Shown here one piece after another: positions 41,194 through 50,691 of a stretch of 64,000 nt of DNA (its first letter is position 1; each line of letters starts with the position of its first letter). The stretch is from Leucobacter muris. GTDB taxonomy: Bacteria; Actinomycetota; Actinomycetes; Actinomycetales; Microbacteriaceae. The notes under the pieces were generated by a model, which did no database searches, had not been told where the DNA came from, and saw only the letters and a list, made by a program, of their open reading frames with translations. The stretch covers positions 620,001 through 684,000 of the forward strand of contig NZ_CP035037.1 in assembly GCF_004028235.1 (NCBI RefSeq), written 5' to 3'. The position numbers and the translations under genes are program-made.

Positions 41194-41745
41194 ATGGACG
41201 CGAAACAGCTGGGGGACGACCTCACCGTCGTACTGCACACCGAAGCCGAACTGAACTCCCGCCTCGCCGAGATGGCGCGCGAGATCGAAGCCGACTACCG
41301 CGACGAGCCCCCGCTGCTGGTCGGCGTGCTCAAGGGCGCCGTCATGGTGATGGCCGACCTCGCGCGCGAGCTGCGCTTCCACGCGCAGATGGACTGGATG
41401 GCGGTCTCGTCGTACGGCGCCGGCACGAAGTCGAGCGGCGTGGTGAAGATCCTCAAGGATCTCGACAGCGACATCACCGACCGCGATGTGCTGATCGTCG
41501 AGGACATCATCGACTCGGGGCTCACCCTCTCGTGGCTCAAGGAGAACCTCGAGAGCCGCGGCGCGAAGTCGGTGCGCATCTGCACCATGCTGCGCAAGCC
41601 CGAGGCGCTCAAGGTCGAGGTCGACGTGGCCTACGTGGGCTTCGACATCCCCGTCGAGTTCGTGGTGGGCTACGGCCTCGACTACGCCGAGAACTACCGC
41701 AACCTGCGCGACGTGGCCGTGCTCGCGCCGCACGTCTACAGCTGA
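41194..41745 (+). CDS. hpt: Hypoxanthine phosphoribosyltransferase
   Basis: 183 residues from MDAKQLGDDLTVVLHTEAEL. The PRPP-binding motif VLIVEDIIDSGLTL is intact, with LVGVLKGAVMVMADLAREL and the C-terminal VGYGLDYAENYRNL. It salvages hypoxanthine and guanine with PRPP. AATAGT at 41185 suggests a leaderless message, and the longer frame from 41050 is not supported. The upstream 265 bases after tilS hold no gene. Confidence 0.96.
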   Translation: MDAKQLGDDLTVVLHTEAELNSRLAEMAREIEADYRDEPPLLVGVLKGAVMVMADLARELRFHAQMDWMAVSSYGAGTKSSGVVKILKDLDSDITDRDVLIVEDIIDSGLTLSWLKENLESRGAKSVRICTMLRKPEALKVEVDVAYVGFDIPVEFVVGYGLDYAENYRNLRDVAVLAPHVYS

Positions 41746-41855
41746 GCGCTGCGCCCTGAGCGGACAAGCGCCCCGGCGCAGCCCGATGTCAGGGGTATTG
41801 GCTACGCTTACGCTTGCACCTGCGACCCGCAACGCCCGTCTCGAAAGGCCCTGAC

Positions 41856-44120
41856 TTGGCAGAGAAACCGACGAAGAGCACGTCGAAGAGCCGCAAGCTC
41901 TTCCGCGGCCCGCTGCTGTACCTGATCGTCGCGCCGCTCATCGTGCTGCTCGGCTGGTCGCTGCTGTCGGGCGGCGACACCCGCGAGGTCACCACCGAGC
42001 GCGGCCTCGAGATGATCACCAAGGGGCAGGTCAAGCAGGCCGAGATCATCGACGGCGACCAGCGGGTCAACCTCTCGCTCGAGAAGGCCGACAAGAAGGC
42101 CGGCACCGACAAGGTCTTCTTCTACTACGTCTCCCAGCGCGGCGAGGCCGTGGTCGAGACCGTCAACGAGGCCGACCTCGCAGACGGCTTCACCGACAAG
42201 GTGCCGCAGCCCAATCCGCTGTGGTCGCTGCTCGGCTTCCTGCTGCCGCTGCTGCTCATCGGCCTGCTGATCTGGTGGATGCTCTCGTCCATGCAGGGCG
42301 GCGGCCGCGGGGTCATGCAGTTCGGCAAGAACAAGGCCAAACTCGTGTCGAAAGACATGCCGCAGGTCACCTTCGCCGACGTCGCGGGCGCCGACGAGGC
42401 GGTCGAAGAGCTGCACGAGATCAAAGACTTCCTGCAAGACGCGTCGCGGTTCCAGGCCGTGGGCGCCCGCATCCCCAAGGGTGTGCTGCTCTACGGCCCT
42501 CCCGGCACCGGCAAGACGCTGCTCGCGCGCGCGGTCGCGGGCGAGGCCGGCGTGCCCTTCTACTCGATCTCGGGCTCCGACTTCGTCGAGATGTTCGTGG
42601 GCGTCGGTGCGAGCCGTGTGCGCGACCTCTTCAAGGAGGCCAAGGCCAACGCTCCGGCCATCATCTTCGTCGACGAGATCGACGCGGTCGGCCAGCGCCG
42701 GGGCCAGGGCATGGGCGGCGGCCACGACGAGCGCGAGCAGACGCTCAACCAGCTGCTCGTCGAGATGGACGGCTTCGACCCCAAGACCAACGTGATCATG
42801 ATCGCGGCGACCAACCGCCCCGACATGCTCGACCCGGCCCTGCTGCGCCCGGGCCGCTTCGACCGCCAGATCGGCGTCGACGCCCCCGACATGCCGGGTC
42901 GCCTCAAGATCCTGCAGGTGCACGCGAAGGGCAAGCCGCTCTCGAAGAACGTCGACCTCGAGGTCGTCGCGCGCAAGACCCCGGGCTTCTCGGGCGCCGA
43001 CCTGGCGAACGTGCTCAACGAGGCCGCGCTGCTGACCGCGCGCTCGAACGCGCAGCTGATCGACAACCGCGCCCTCGACGAGGCGATCGACCGCGTGATC
43101 GCGGGCCCGCAGCGGCGCACCCGGGTGATGAAGGATCGCGAGAAGCTCATCACCGCATACCACGAGGGCGGCCACGCGCTCGTGGCGGCCGGCCTCAACC
43201 ACACCGACCCGGTCACGAAGATCACCATCCTGCCGCGAGGCCGCGCCCTCGGCTACACGATGGTGATCCCGCTCGAAGACAAGTACTCGGTGTCGCGCAA
43301 CGAGCTGCAGGACCAGCTCGCCTACGCGCTCGGCGGGCGCGTGGCCGAGGAACTCGTGTTCCACGACCCCACCACCGGCGCGGGCAACGACATCGAGAAG
43401 GCCACCGGCACCGCCCGCAAGATGGTCACCGACTACGGCATGTCGGCCTCGGTCGGCCCCGTGAAGCTCGGCCAGGCCCAGCCGGGCGCCTTCCTCGGCG
43501 AGTTCGGCCAGAGCCGCGACTACTCCGAGGGGGTCGCGGTCTCGATCGACGCCGAGGTGCGCGCGCTGCTCGAGCAGGCCCACAACGAGGCCTACGAGAT
43601 CCTCGTGACCAACCGCGACACCCTCGACGCGCTCGCCCGCGAGCTGCTCGAGAAGGAGACACTCGACCACGTGCAGATCGCCGAGATCTTCCGCGACGTG
43701 CAGAAGCTGCCTGAGCGGCCCACCTGGCTGTCGAACAATCTGCGCCCGGTCTCGGACCGCCCGCCCATCGAGGTTCCCGTCGCGGTGCGCACCGACAACC
43801 GCCACCCCGGCGACCACGGCCCGAGCGTGGAGACGCCCGACGCCGAGGGCGTCGAGTCGACCCTCCCCGGTGCCGGGGGCGCCGATCGGGGCGACGCCGC
43901 ACCGAGCGCAGCGGCAGCGGAGGTCTCGGGCTCCGACCGGCGTTCCGACACCGGCCCGGCTTCCGACGACCGCGCCGACGAGACGGCGAGCTCGGCCGCT
44001 CCCGCCGACCCGCAGACGCAGCTCGGCGGCGAGCCGCTCGCACCCGGCGAGACCAGCCGTCCGCCCCGCAACCTCGGCGTGCGAGGCCCGTCGGACGACG
44101 ACCGCGACGACACCCGGTAG
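41856..44120 (+). CDS. ftsH: ATP-dependent zinc metalloprotease FtsH
   Basis: 754 residues from TTG 41856 (AAAGG upstream). Two transmembrane helices (residues about 18-40 and 126-148) bracket a short extracytoplasmic domain. The AAA module has Walker A GPPGTGKT at 214-221, Walker [10 protein letters not shown] and the second region of homology [18 protein letters not shown]. The zinc site is HEGGH at 436-440. It degrades misfolded and regulatory membrane proteins as a hexamer. The C-terminal 140 residues are acidic, Ser/Ala/Asp rich and probably disordered, longer than in most homologs. Confidence 0.97.
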   Translation: MAEKPTKSTSKSRKLFRGPLLYLIVAPLIVLLGWSLLSGGDTREVTTERGLEMITKGQVKQAEIIDGDQRVNLSLEKADKKAGTDKVFFYYVSQRGEAVVETVNEADLADGFTDKVPQPNPLWSLLGFLLPLLLIGLLIWWMLSSMQGGGRGVMQFGKNKAKLVSKDMPQVTFADVAGADEAVEELHEIKDFLQDASRFQAVGARIPKGVLLYGPPGTGKTLLARAVAGEAGVPFYSISGSDFVEMFVGVGASRVRDLFKEAKANAPAIIFVDEIDAVGQRRGQGMGGGHDEREQTLNQLLVEMDGFDPKTNVIMIAATNRPDMLDPALLRPGRFDRQIGVDAPDMPGRLKILQVHAKGKPLSKNVDLEVVARKTPGFSGADLANVLNEAALLTARSNAQLIDNRALDEAIDRVIAGPQRRTRVMKDREKLITAYHEGGHALVAAGLNHTDPVTKITILPRGRALGYTMVIPLEDKYSVSRNELQDQLAYALGGRVAEELVFHDPTTGAGNDIEKATGTARKMVTDYGMSASVGPVKLGQAQPGAFLGEFGQSRDYSEGVAVSIDAEVRALLEQAHNEAYEILVTNRDTLDALARELLEKETLDHVQIAEIFRDVQKLPERPTWLSNNLRPVSDRPPIEVPVAVRTDNRHPGDHGPSVETPDAEGVESTLPGAGGADRGDAAPSAAAAEVSGSDRRSDTGPASDDRADETASSAAPADPQTQLGGEPLAPGETSRPPRNLGVRGPSDDDRDDTR

Positions 44121-44123
44121 CGC

Positions 44124-44726
44124 ATGGCTGAGTCGGTCGACCGTGAACGCATCGCCGCGGCGGTGCGCGAGCTGCTGAGCGCGATCGGATCCGATCCCGA
44201 CAGCGTCGAGCTCGCGAGCACGCCGTCGCGGGTCGCCGACGCCTACGCGGAGTTCTTCGCGGGCGTAGGCCAGGATCCGGTGCAGCACCTCGCCGACGCC
44301 GTGCCGGTGGGCGAGCGCACCGGAGAACTGGTGATGCTGCGCGACATCGAGCTGCGCTCCGTGTGCGAGCACCACCTGCTGCCCTTCCGCGGGCGAGCCC
44401 ACGTCGCCTATCGGCCCGGCAGCCGCATCGTCGGGCTCAGCGCGCTTCCCAAAGTGGTCGACACGCTCGCCGCGCGACCCCAGGTGCAGGAGCGCCTGGG
44501 CCAGCAGATCGTCGACGCGCTCGAGGCCGGGCTCGCCCCCGAGGGGGTGCTCGTGGTGCTCGAGGCGAGCCACGGCTGCGTCGCCGACCGGGGCGTGCGC
44601 CAGACCGAGGCCGTGACGGTGACCGTCGCCTCGAGCGGCGTGCTCGCCGAACCCGAGGCGCGCAGCGAGGCGATGGCCCTGATCGGAGGGGCGGGCGCAC
44701 GGCACGGCGAGGGAGGGCGGCGATGA
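44124..44726 (+). CDS. folE: GTP cyclohydrolase I
   Basis: 200 residues. RDIELRSVCEHHLLPFRGRAHVAYRPGSRIVGLSALPKVVD carries the zinc-binding Cys and His, and EASHGCVADRGVRQTEAVTVT supplies the third ligand. It makes dihydroneopterin triphosphate from GTP, the first step of folate synthesis. It starts three bases after the ftsH stop, and its TGA overlaps the next ATG. Confidence 0.96.
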   Translation: MAESVDRERIAAAVRELLSAIGSDPDSVELASTPSRVADAYAEFFAGVGQDPVQHLADAVPVGERTGELVMLRDIELRSVCEHHLLPFRGRAHVAYRPGSRIVGLSALPKVVDTLAARPQVQERLGQQIVDALEAGLAPEGVLVVLEASHGCVADRGVRQTEAVTVTVASSGVLAEPEARSEAMALIGGAGARHGEGGRR

Positions 44727-46039
44727 GCGCCCCCACCCTCGTGATGGGCGTGCTCAACGTCACCCCCGACTCCTTCAGCGACGGCGGCCGCTTCGCCGCC
44801 GCCGAGACCGCCATCGCGCGCGGCCGCGAACTCTTCTCCCAGGGGGCGGCCATCGTCGACATCGGCGGCGAATCGACGAGGCCCGGCGCGACCCCCGTGC
44901 CGGTCGACGAAGAGCAGCGGCGCGTGCTGCCGGTCGTCCGCGCGCTCGCAGCCGAGGGCCTCGAGACCTCGATCGACACGATCCACGCCGAGACGGCCCT
45001 GGCGGCCGTGGCGGCCGGAGCGGGCAGCATCAACGACGTCTCGGGCGGCGCTCACGATCCCGCCATGCTCGACGCCGCGGCGCTCGCCTCGGCCGAGCAT
45101 GGCGCCCGGTTCATCATCGGCCACTGGCGCGGCATCCCCGATCCCGCGCACCAGCGCTCCGACTACGCCGACGTGGTCGCCGAGGTGCGCGACGCGCTCG
45201 CCGTCCGAGCCGAGGCCGCGATCGCGGCGGGCGTCGACCGCGGACGCATCGTGCTCGATCCCGGCCTCGGCTTCGACAAGACGGGCGAGCAGTGCTGGCG
45301 CCTGCTCGCGAACCTCGACCAGCTGACCGCGCTCGGCCACCCCGTACTGATCGGCGCGTCGCGCAAGCGGATGATCGCCGAGGCGCTCGCCCGATCCGGT
45401 GTCGAAGCCGACCCGGCCGCCCGCGACCTCGCGACCTCGGTCGTGACGGCCCTCGCCGCGGGGTCCGGAGCCTGGGGGGTCAGGGTGCACGACGTGGCAG
45501 GCAGTGTCCAGGCACTTGCAGTGGCCGGGGCCTGGGAGGCCGCTCGGCCTGGCTCTCGACCCAGCTTTCGACCTGGCTTCGAAACCTCGCCTGCTGTCGA
45601 TATGGGATCTGCCGTCGATATGGCGGATCCCATATCGACGGCAGGCCACATACCGGCGGGTGCGTCGGGTCCAAGGGGTGGATCGGGCGACCGCATCGTG
45701 CTCACCGGGCTCGAGGTCTACGCGCACCACGGAGTCTTCGACTTCGAGCGGCGGCAGGGCCAGCGCTTCGTCATCGACGCCGAGGTCGCGGTCGACCTGC
45801 GGGACGCGGCGGCCGGCGACGCCCTCGAACGCACCGTGCACTACGGCGAACTCGCAGAGGCGATCGCGGCGGCGGTCGAGCGAGACCCCGTCGACCTCAT
45901 CGAGACCGTCGCCGAACGAGTCGCCGCCGTCGCCCTCGGATTCGAGGGAGTGCGCAGCGCCACCGTGACCGTGCACAAGCCCGACGCCCCGATCGCGGCG
46001 ACCTTCGCCGACGTCTCGGTGACGGTGGTGCGCCCGTGA
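44723..46039 (+). CDS. folP: Dihydropteroate synthase-dihydroneopterin aldolase fusion
   Basis: 438 residues. Residues 1-270 are dihydropteroate synthase: MGVLNVTPDSFSDGGRF, DIGGESTRPGA, SIDT and LDPGLGFDK, ending LIGASRKRMIAE and a closing helix. Residues about 325-438 are dihydroneopterin aldolase (ITLTGLEVYAHHGV-like start, Glu and Lys in TVHKPDAP). A 50-residue linker contains a palindromic repeat read in frame (RPGFETSPAVDMGSAVDMAD). The two steps are not consecutive but belong to the same folate pathway. The ATG overlaps the folE stop and the TGA overlaps the folK start. folB is the second half. Confidence 0.93.
   Translation: MSAPTLVMGVLNVTPDSFSDGGRFAAAETAIARGRELFSQGAAIVDIGGESTRPGATPVPVDEEQRRVLPVVRALAAEGLETSIDTIHAETALAAVAAGAGSINDVSGGAHDPAMLDAAALASAEHGARFIIGHWRGIPDPAHQRSDYADVVAEVRDALAVRAEAAIAAGVDRGRIVLDPGLGFDKTGEQCWRLLANLDQLTALGHPVLIGASRKRMIAEALARSGVEADPAARDLATSVVTALAAGSGAWGVRVHDVAGSVQALAVAGAWEAARPGSRPSFRPGFETSPAVDMGSAVDMADPISTAGHIPAGASGPRGGSGDRIVLTGLEVYAHHGVFDFERRQGQRFVIDAEVAVDLRDAAAGDALERTVHYGELAEAIAAAVERDPVDLIETVAERVAAVALGFEGVRSATVTVHKPDAPIAATFADVSVTVVRP
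45591..45644. repeat. Palindromic repeat inside the folP-folB linker
   Basis: CTGCCGTCGATATGG (45609-45623) pairs perfectly with CCATATCGACGGCAG (45630-45644), and a third, direct copy CTGCTGTCGATATGG lies at 45591-45605. The repeat keeps the reading frame. It resembles a mobile palindromic unit captured in a permissive linker. Confidence 0.75.
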
Positions 46040-46623
46040 TCGCGCAGATCGTGCCCGTGCTCCTCGCCTTCGGCGCCAACCTGGGCGACCGCGGCGAGAC
46101 GATCCGGGCCGCGCAGCGCGAACTCGCCGAGACTGGGGGCATCCGCGATCTGCGGGCCTCTCCGCTGCGCGAGACGATCGCCCTCACCACGCACGGCCCC
46201 GATCCCGACGCCCCCCGCTATCTCAACGGCGTCGCGATCGCCGAGACCGCGATGCCGCCGCACGCCCTGCTCGACATCGTGCAGCGCATCGAGGCGCAGC
46301 ACGGCCGCGTGCGCGACGAGCGCTGGGGCGACCGCACCCTCGACATCGACCTGATCCTCTACGGCGGACGCGTGATCTCGGACGAGCGGCTCACGGTGCC
46401 CCACCCGCGAGCCCACGAGCGCGACTTCGTGCTCGCCCCCTGGCTCGACCTCGATCCCGGCGCAGTGCTCATGGGGCACGGCCGCGTCGCCGACCTGCTG
46501 GCACGTATCGGCGACACCACCAGGCCCCTCGTCGAACCGAATCCCGAACCGGATCCGGAAACGGATCCCGAACCGGATTCCGCCGACCGCTCGCGAGCCG
46601 GAGGCGCCCATGCCCAGGGGTGA
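46036..46623 (+). CDS. folK: 6-hydroxymethyl-7,8-dihydropterin pyrophosphokinase
   Basis: 195 residues from GTG 46036, overlapping the previous stop. AFGANLGDRGETIRAAQREL, the catalytic WGDRTLDIDLILYGG and VPHPRAHERDFVLAPWLDLDP are HPPK signatures. It transfers pyrophosphate from ATP to the pterin that FolP then joins to p-aminobenzoate. The C-terminus adds a Pro/Asp/Glu repeat (EPNPEPDPETDPEPD) not found in most homologs. Confidence 0.95.
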   Translation: MIAQIVPVLLAFGANLGDRGETIRAAQRELAETGGIRDLRASPLRETIALTTHGPDPDAPRYLNGVAIAETAMPPHALLDIVQRIEAQHGRVRDERWGDRTLDIDLILYGGRVISDERLTVPHPRAHERDFVLAPWLDLDPGAVLMGHGRVADLLARIGDTTRPLVEPNPEPDPETDPEPDSADRSRAGGAHAQG

Positions 46624-47128
46624 GCGCAGCAACCCGGCGGTGCTGGCCGCCGCAGCCGCGATGGGCGCGGCGGCGGGGCTGCTCGTGCAGTTCGTGCTGT
46701 CGAACCGTGGCCACGCGCCCCTGGTGCCGCCGCTCTCGCTACCGCTGACCCTCGTGCTCGTCGCCGCGGTGCTGCTCGTGTTCGCGCTCCGGCTGCGGCG
46801 CGCGCTCAAGCGTGGGCCCGGCGCCGTCAACCCCTTCCAGGCGGTGCGCCTGCTGGTCGCCTCGCGGGCCGCGCAGCTCGTCGGCGGGATGCTCGGCGGC
46901 TTCGGGGGAGGCCTCGCGCTCTCGCTGCTCGGGCGCAGCGTGCCCGCGCCGACCGCCACGTGGCTGCCGATGCTGCTGACGCTCGCCGCGGGCGCGGTCC
47001 TCACCGGCTGCGCGCTCTTCGCCGAGCACTGCTGCCGCGTGCCGCCCGGAGACGACGATGCCGATCCCGACACCGCCGATCCCGCGCCGGGTCGCGGCCC
47101 CGCCGACCAGACGGCGTTCCGCGGCTGA
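46610..47128 (+). CDS. DUF3180 family membrane protein
   Basis: 172 residues with four transmembrane helices and the family segments LSLPLTLVLVAAVLLVFALRLR and VNPFQAVRLLVASRAAQLVGGMLGGFGGGLAL. DUF3180 proteins regularly follow folK in actinobacteria; the role is unknown. The start overlaps folK by 14 bases in another frame, indicating co-translation. The tail is Asp/Pro rich. Confidence 0.88.
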   Translation: MPRGERSNPAVLAAAAAMGAAAGLLVQFVLSNRGHAPLVPPLSLPLTLVLVAAVLLVFALRLRRALKRGPGAVNPFQAVRLLVASRAAQLVGGMLGGFGGGLALSLLGRSVPAPTATWLPMLLTLAAGAVLTGCALFAEHCCRVPPGDDDADPDTADPAPGRGPADQTAFRG

Positions 47129-47288
47129 GGCCGTGGCGCTGAGGCCGCAGCCCTGGGGCCGCGGAGCAGAGACCGCAATGCCGAGGCGAGGGTACCGCCG
47201 CCGCGGGCGACGCCCGCGCGACCCCCCGTCCCTTCGCGACCGCGGGGCGCCCCTATCGATGTCGGAGGCGACCTCTACACTTGAGGGC

Positions 47289-47807
47289 GTGAACGACGAA
47301 CAGCGAATCAGCAGCGAACCGCAGTGGCCGAACGGCGACGTCGAGTGGCAGCGGGTCTCGCCCTCCTACGCCTGGGCCGACCTCGCGCTCAACATGCTGT
47401 GGGTGCTCGCCGCGGTCGCGGTGTTCGTCGTGCTGCTCGTGCTGCCGGGCGAGAACGCGCCCCTGCCGGTGCTCATCATCCTGCCGATCGTGATCGTGCT
47501 GCTGCTCGTCACCGCGCTGCTGGCCTTCCGCCGAGTGCGCGCGATCGGCTACATCCTGCGAGAAGACGATCTGCTGTTCCGCAGGGGCATCATGTTCGAG
47601 CGGGTGATCGCGGTGCCGTACGGGCGCCTGCAGATGGTCGACGTCACGCGCGGGCCACTGCTGCGCGCGCTCGGCCTGGCCACCCTCAAGTTCGTCACGG
47701 CGTCGGCCGCGACCGGCGTCAACCTGCCCGGCCTGCGCTTCGAAGACGCCGAGGCGCTGCGCGATCGTCTGGTCGAGCTCGCTGAGACCCGGAGGTCGGG
47801 GCTGTGA
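47289..47807 (+). CDS. Bacterial PH-domain membrane protein (YdbS-like)
   Basis: 172 residues from GTG 47289 (ATG 47259 is an alternative). Two transmembrane helices (WADLALNMLWVLAAVAVFVVLLVL and the next) precede a bPH_2 (DUF304) domain: YILREDDLLFRRGIMFERVIAVPYGRLQMVDVTRGPLLRALGLATLKFVTAS. TACACT at 47276-47281 suits a near-leaderless start at 47289. Its stop overlaps the next gene. Such pairs (YdbS/YdbT) confer bacteriocin-related phenotypes in Bacillus; the mechanism is unclear. Confidence 0.88.
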   Translation: MNDEQRISSEPQWPNGDVEWQRVSPSYAWADLALNMLWVLAAVAVFVVLLVLPGENAPLPVLIILPIVIVLLLVTALLAFRRVRAIGYILREDDLLFRRGIMFERVIAVPYGRLQMVDVTRGPLLRALGLATLKFVTASAATGVNLPGLRFEDAEALRDRLVELAETRRSGL

Positions 47808-49693
47808 CCGACCGGCACGACGCCGAGGGCACGCCCCCTCCCGTGACGGTGCCGGGGGATGCCGTGCTGCCAGGCACCGCCGACGCCGAGGGGTGGCGCC
47901 GCCTGCACCCCTTCTCCCCGCTGCTGCGGGGCGGGCTGGTGCTGATCGTGATCGCGGGCATCGTGCTCGCCAACTTCCGAGACCGCTTCGTCGAGCTGTT
48001 CTTCGCCGACCAGGTCTGGAGGGGCCGCGACGGCGTCGAGATCGACGTCTCCTCCGAGGGCGACGTGGTCGCCCTCTACGAATACCTGGCAGAGGAGGGG
48101 CTGCTGCTGCTCGTGCTGGGCGGCATCCTCGGCGTCATCCTGCTGATCGTGCTGTTCTCGTGGATCGCCTGGCGGTTCCACACGTACCGCATCGGCGCCG
48201 AGGCGGTGGAGGAGCAGAGCGGCGTGCTCTTCCGCAAGCACCGGCGCGCGCCGCTCGACCGCATCCAGAGCGTCAACCTGCAGCGTCCGCTGCTCGCCCG
48301 CGCCCTCGGCCTCACCAAGATCGAGGTGCTCACCGGCGGCCAGGGCGGCAAGGTCGAGCTGGCCTACCTGAGCCACCGCGACGCGAAGACGGTGCGCGAG
48401 CAGATCCTGCGCCTAGCCGCGGCGAAGCGCGGCGGAGCCGCCGTGCGCCTGCCGGGCGAGGGCCACTCCGACCCGCACGCCATCGTCGGCCCCGCTCCGG
48501 TCGGCCCCGACGGCTACGTCTACGACGCTCCGAGCAGCGGCCTCACCGCCCGGGCCCAAGACTTCGTCGACGTCGACGTCGATCCCGCGGCGCTCGCGGC
48601 GCAAGCCCTGGTCAAGGTGCCCGTCGGCAGGCTCGTCGGCAGCATCGCGCTGAGCTGGGAGGCGGTGATCACGCTCATCATCATCATCGTCGGGGTGGTG
48701 GTGGGCGGGGCCGTGCTCGAGCCGGCGCTGATCCTCGGTGTCATCCCCCTGCTCATCGTGATGGCGAGCATCATGTTCGGGCAGTTCAACAAGGGCTTCA
48801 ACTTCACCCTCTCGCGCTCGGCCGACGCGGCGCGCACGGGTGCGGGCCTCACGTCGACCGTCACCGAGACGATCCCCTTCGGGCGCATCCACGCCATCGA
48901 AGCCAGGCAGCCGCTGCTGTGGCGGCCGTTCGGCTGGTGGAAGGTGCGCATCACCACCGCGGGGCACTCGCTCTCGCAGGGCGGCCAGAACGCGATGCAG
49001 AACGTGGTGCTGCCCGTCGGCCGGGAGCCCGACGTGCTGCGCGTCATCGAGACGCTGCTGCCCGGGGTGGGCGACGAGCAGCATGAGATCGCCGAACTGC
49101 GCAACGGGCTGTCGGGCGCCGCCGACGGCTACCTGGGGGCGGGGCCGCGCGGAGCCGCGGTGCTGCTGTGGGGCCGTTCGCGCGCGGGCGTGCGGATCGC
49201 GGATGCCGAGCATGCCGAGGCCACGCTGCGCATCCGACGCGGCGCGCTCACCCGCTCCTTCGCCGTGATGCCGGTGCTGCGAGCGCAGTCGGTGCAGTTG
49301 CGCAGGCCGCTGCTGCATCGCTTCCTGGGGCTCGCCTCGCTGCAGGCGCACACCGTGCTCGGCCCGGTGCGCGTCGAGCTGCGCGGCCTCGAGCTCGGCG
49401 TGGCGCGGCGCACCTTCGACGAGCTCGCCGCGACCGTGCTGCGGGTGCAGAGCGCCGAGGCCGAGCAGCGCGCCCGGGGCCGTGCGGCGCCCGGGGTCGA
49501 GTGCGCGGCCGAGACGGTGCCCGACACGCAGCATGCCACCCGGGCTGAGGGTGAGCGGGCCGGGGCCCTCGAGACGGACCCCGGCGCGCACGCCGATCGC
49601 ACCGCACCGGCCGCGATCCCCGAGCAGGTCGACGGTGCCGCCGAGGGCCCCGCCGCCGCACCCGATGAGCAGAACGGGGAGCACCGGGCGTGA
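47804..49693 (+). CDS. Multi-PH-domain membrane protein (YdbT-like)
   Basis: 629 residues with GTG at 47804 overlapping the previous stop. Three bPH_2 modules can be seen, each with an R-R-P-L-L-x-R-x-L-G-L core (near residues 160, 370 and 505), and four transmembrane helices in pairs before the first and second. The C-terminal 80 residues are charged and low-complexity. It is the partner of the smaller PH protein just upstream. Confidence 0.88.
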   Translation: MTDRHDAEGTPPPVTVPGDAVLPGTADAEGWRRLHPFSPLLRGGLVLIVIAGIVLANFRDRFVELFFADQVWRGRDGVEIDVSSEGDVVALYEYLAEEGLLLLVLGGILGVILLIVLFSWIAWRFHTYRIGAEAVEEQSGVLFRKHRRAPLDRIQSVNLQRPLLARALGLTKIEVLTGGQGGKVELAYLSHRDAKTVREQILRLAAAKRGGAAVRLPGEGHSDPHAIVGPAPVGPDGYVYDAPSSGLTARAQDFVDVDVDPAALAAQALVKVPVGRLVGSIALSWEAVITLIIIIVGVVVGGAVLEPALILGVIPLLIVMASIMFGQFNKGFNFTLSRSADAARTGAGLTSTVTETIPFGRIHAIEARQPLLWRPFGWWKVRITTAGHSLSQGGQNAMQNVVLPVGREPDVLRVIETLLPGVGDEQHEIAELRNGLSGAADGYLGAGPRGAAVLLWGRSRAGVRIADAEHAEATLRIRRGALTRSFAVMPVLRAQSVQLRRPLLHRFLGLASLQAHTVLGPVRVELRGLELGVARRTFDELAATVLRVQSAEAEQRARGRAAPGVECAAETVPDTQHATRAEGERAGALETDPGAHADRTAPAAIPEQVDGAAEGPAAAPDEQNGEHRA

Positions 49694-50406
49694 GCGCGGG
49701 ACAGCAGGCCTCGCGGCTCGGCGTCGGGGTGGTCGGCGCGGGGCGGGTAGGTCCCGTGCTGGCTCGCGCCCTCGCCGGCGCCGGTCACGCGATCACCGGC
49801 ATCTCGGCGATCAGCGAGCAGAGCCGCGAGCGCGCCGAGACCATGCTGCCGGGGGTGCCGGTGCTCGAGGTGGCCGAGGTCGTGCGCCGATCCGAGCTCG
49901 TGCTGTTCGCGATCCCGGGATCCGAGCTGCCCGACCTCGTGAGCGGCCTCGCCGCCACCGGGGCCTGGCAGCCCGGCCAACTCGTGGTCCACACGGCGCC
50001 CGAGCACGGCTACGGGGTGTTCGCGCCGGCGCTCGCCGCCGGGGCGATCCCGCTCGCCCTGCACCCCGCGGTCGTCTTCACTGGCACGAGCCTCGACCTC
50101 ACGCGGCTCGCGGGCGCGACCGTGGCGGTGACGGCGCCCGCCCCGGTGCTGCCGATCGGGCAGGCGCTCGCGGTCGAGATGGGGGCCGAGCCCGTGATCG
50201 TCAGCGAGCAGGATCGGCCCGCGTACGCCGAGGCTCTCGACGCGGCCGCCGAGTTCTCGCGCGCGGTCGTGCGCCAGGCGACCGACGCGCTGCGCGCCAT
50301 CGGCGTCGAAGAGCCCGACCGCACGGTGGGCGGGGTGGTGCGCGCCGCGATCGAGGAGGAGCTGCGGGTCTCAGCCGGCGAGCCGGGGCCGGATCTCGCC
50401 CCCTGA
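49690..50406 (+). CDS. Rossmann-fold dehydrogenase-like protein with DUF2520
   Basis: 238 residues from GTG 49690, overlapping the preceding stop. The N-terminus GVGVVGAGRVGPVLARALAGAGH is a nucleotide-binding fold; FAIPGSELPDLVSGLAAT and HPAVVFTGTSLDLTRLAGATVAV match the Rossmann-like/DUF2520 pair. In many actinobacteria this gene precedes panC and is thought to relate to pantoate metabolism. Here panC is absent and lysS follows after 285 bases. Confidence 0.85.
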   Translation: MSAGQQASRLGVGVVGAGRVGPVLARALAGAGHAITGISAISEQSRERAETMLPGVPVLEVAEVVRRSELVLFAIPGSELPDLVSGLAATGAWQPGQLVVHTAPEHGYGVFAPALAAGAIPLALHPAVVFTGTSLDLTRLAGATVAVTAPAPVLPIGQALAVEMGAEPVIVSEQDRPAYAEALDAAAEFSRAVVRQATDALRAIGVEEPDRTVGGVVRAAIEEELRVSAGEPGPDLAP

Positions 50407-50691
50407 CGCGCCGTCGCGCAGGCCTCCCCGCGCTCTCCGCGGTTCTGCTCGTCCCTCCGCATCCCTCCTCCGCTGCCCGGCCCGCCCTCGAAAGGCGGAT
50501 TCTGCGGCCTCTACGCCCGCGCGACATGCGAAACTCGCCTTTCGGCGCACGTGCGGCGAGCAGTTCGAATATGCGAACCCGCTCGTCTCACGGCCCCCGC
50601 GCGTGCGGGGCTGGCGGGTAGGATGGATCGGTGCGCCGGGAACAGCCGTGTTCGGCGCGCTTCGAGCCGACACCACGGAGGATCCGCCCCA

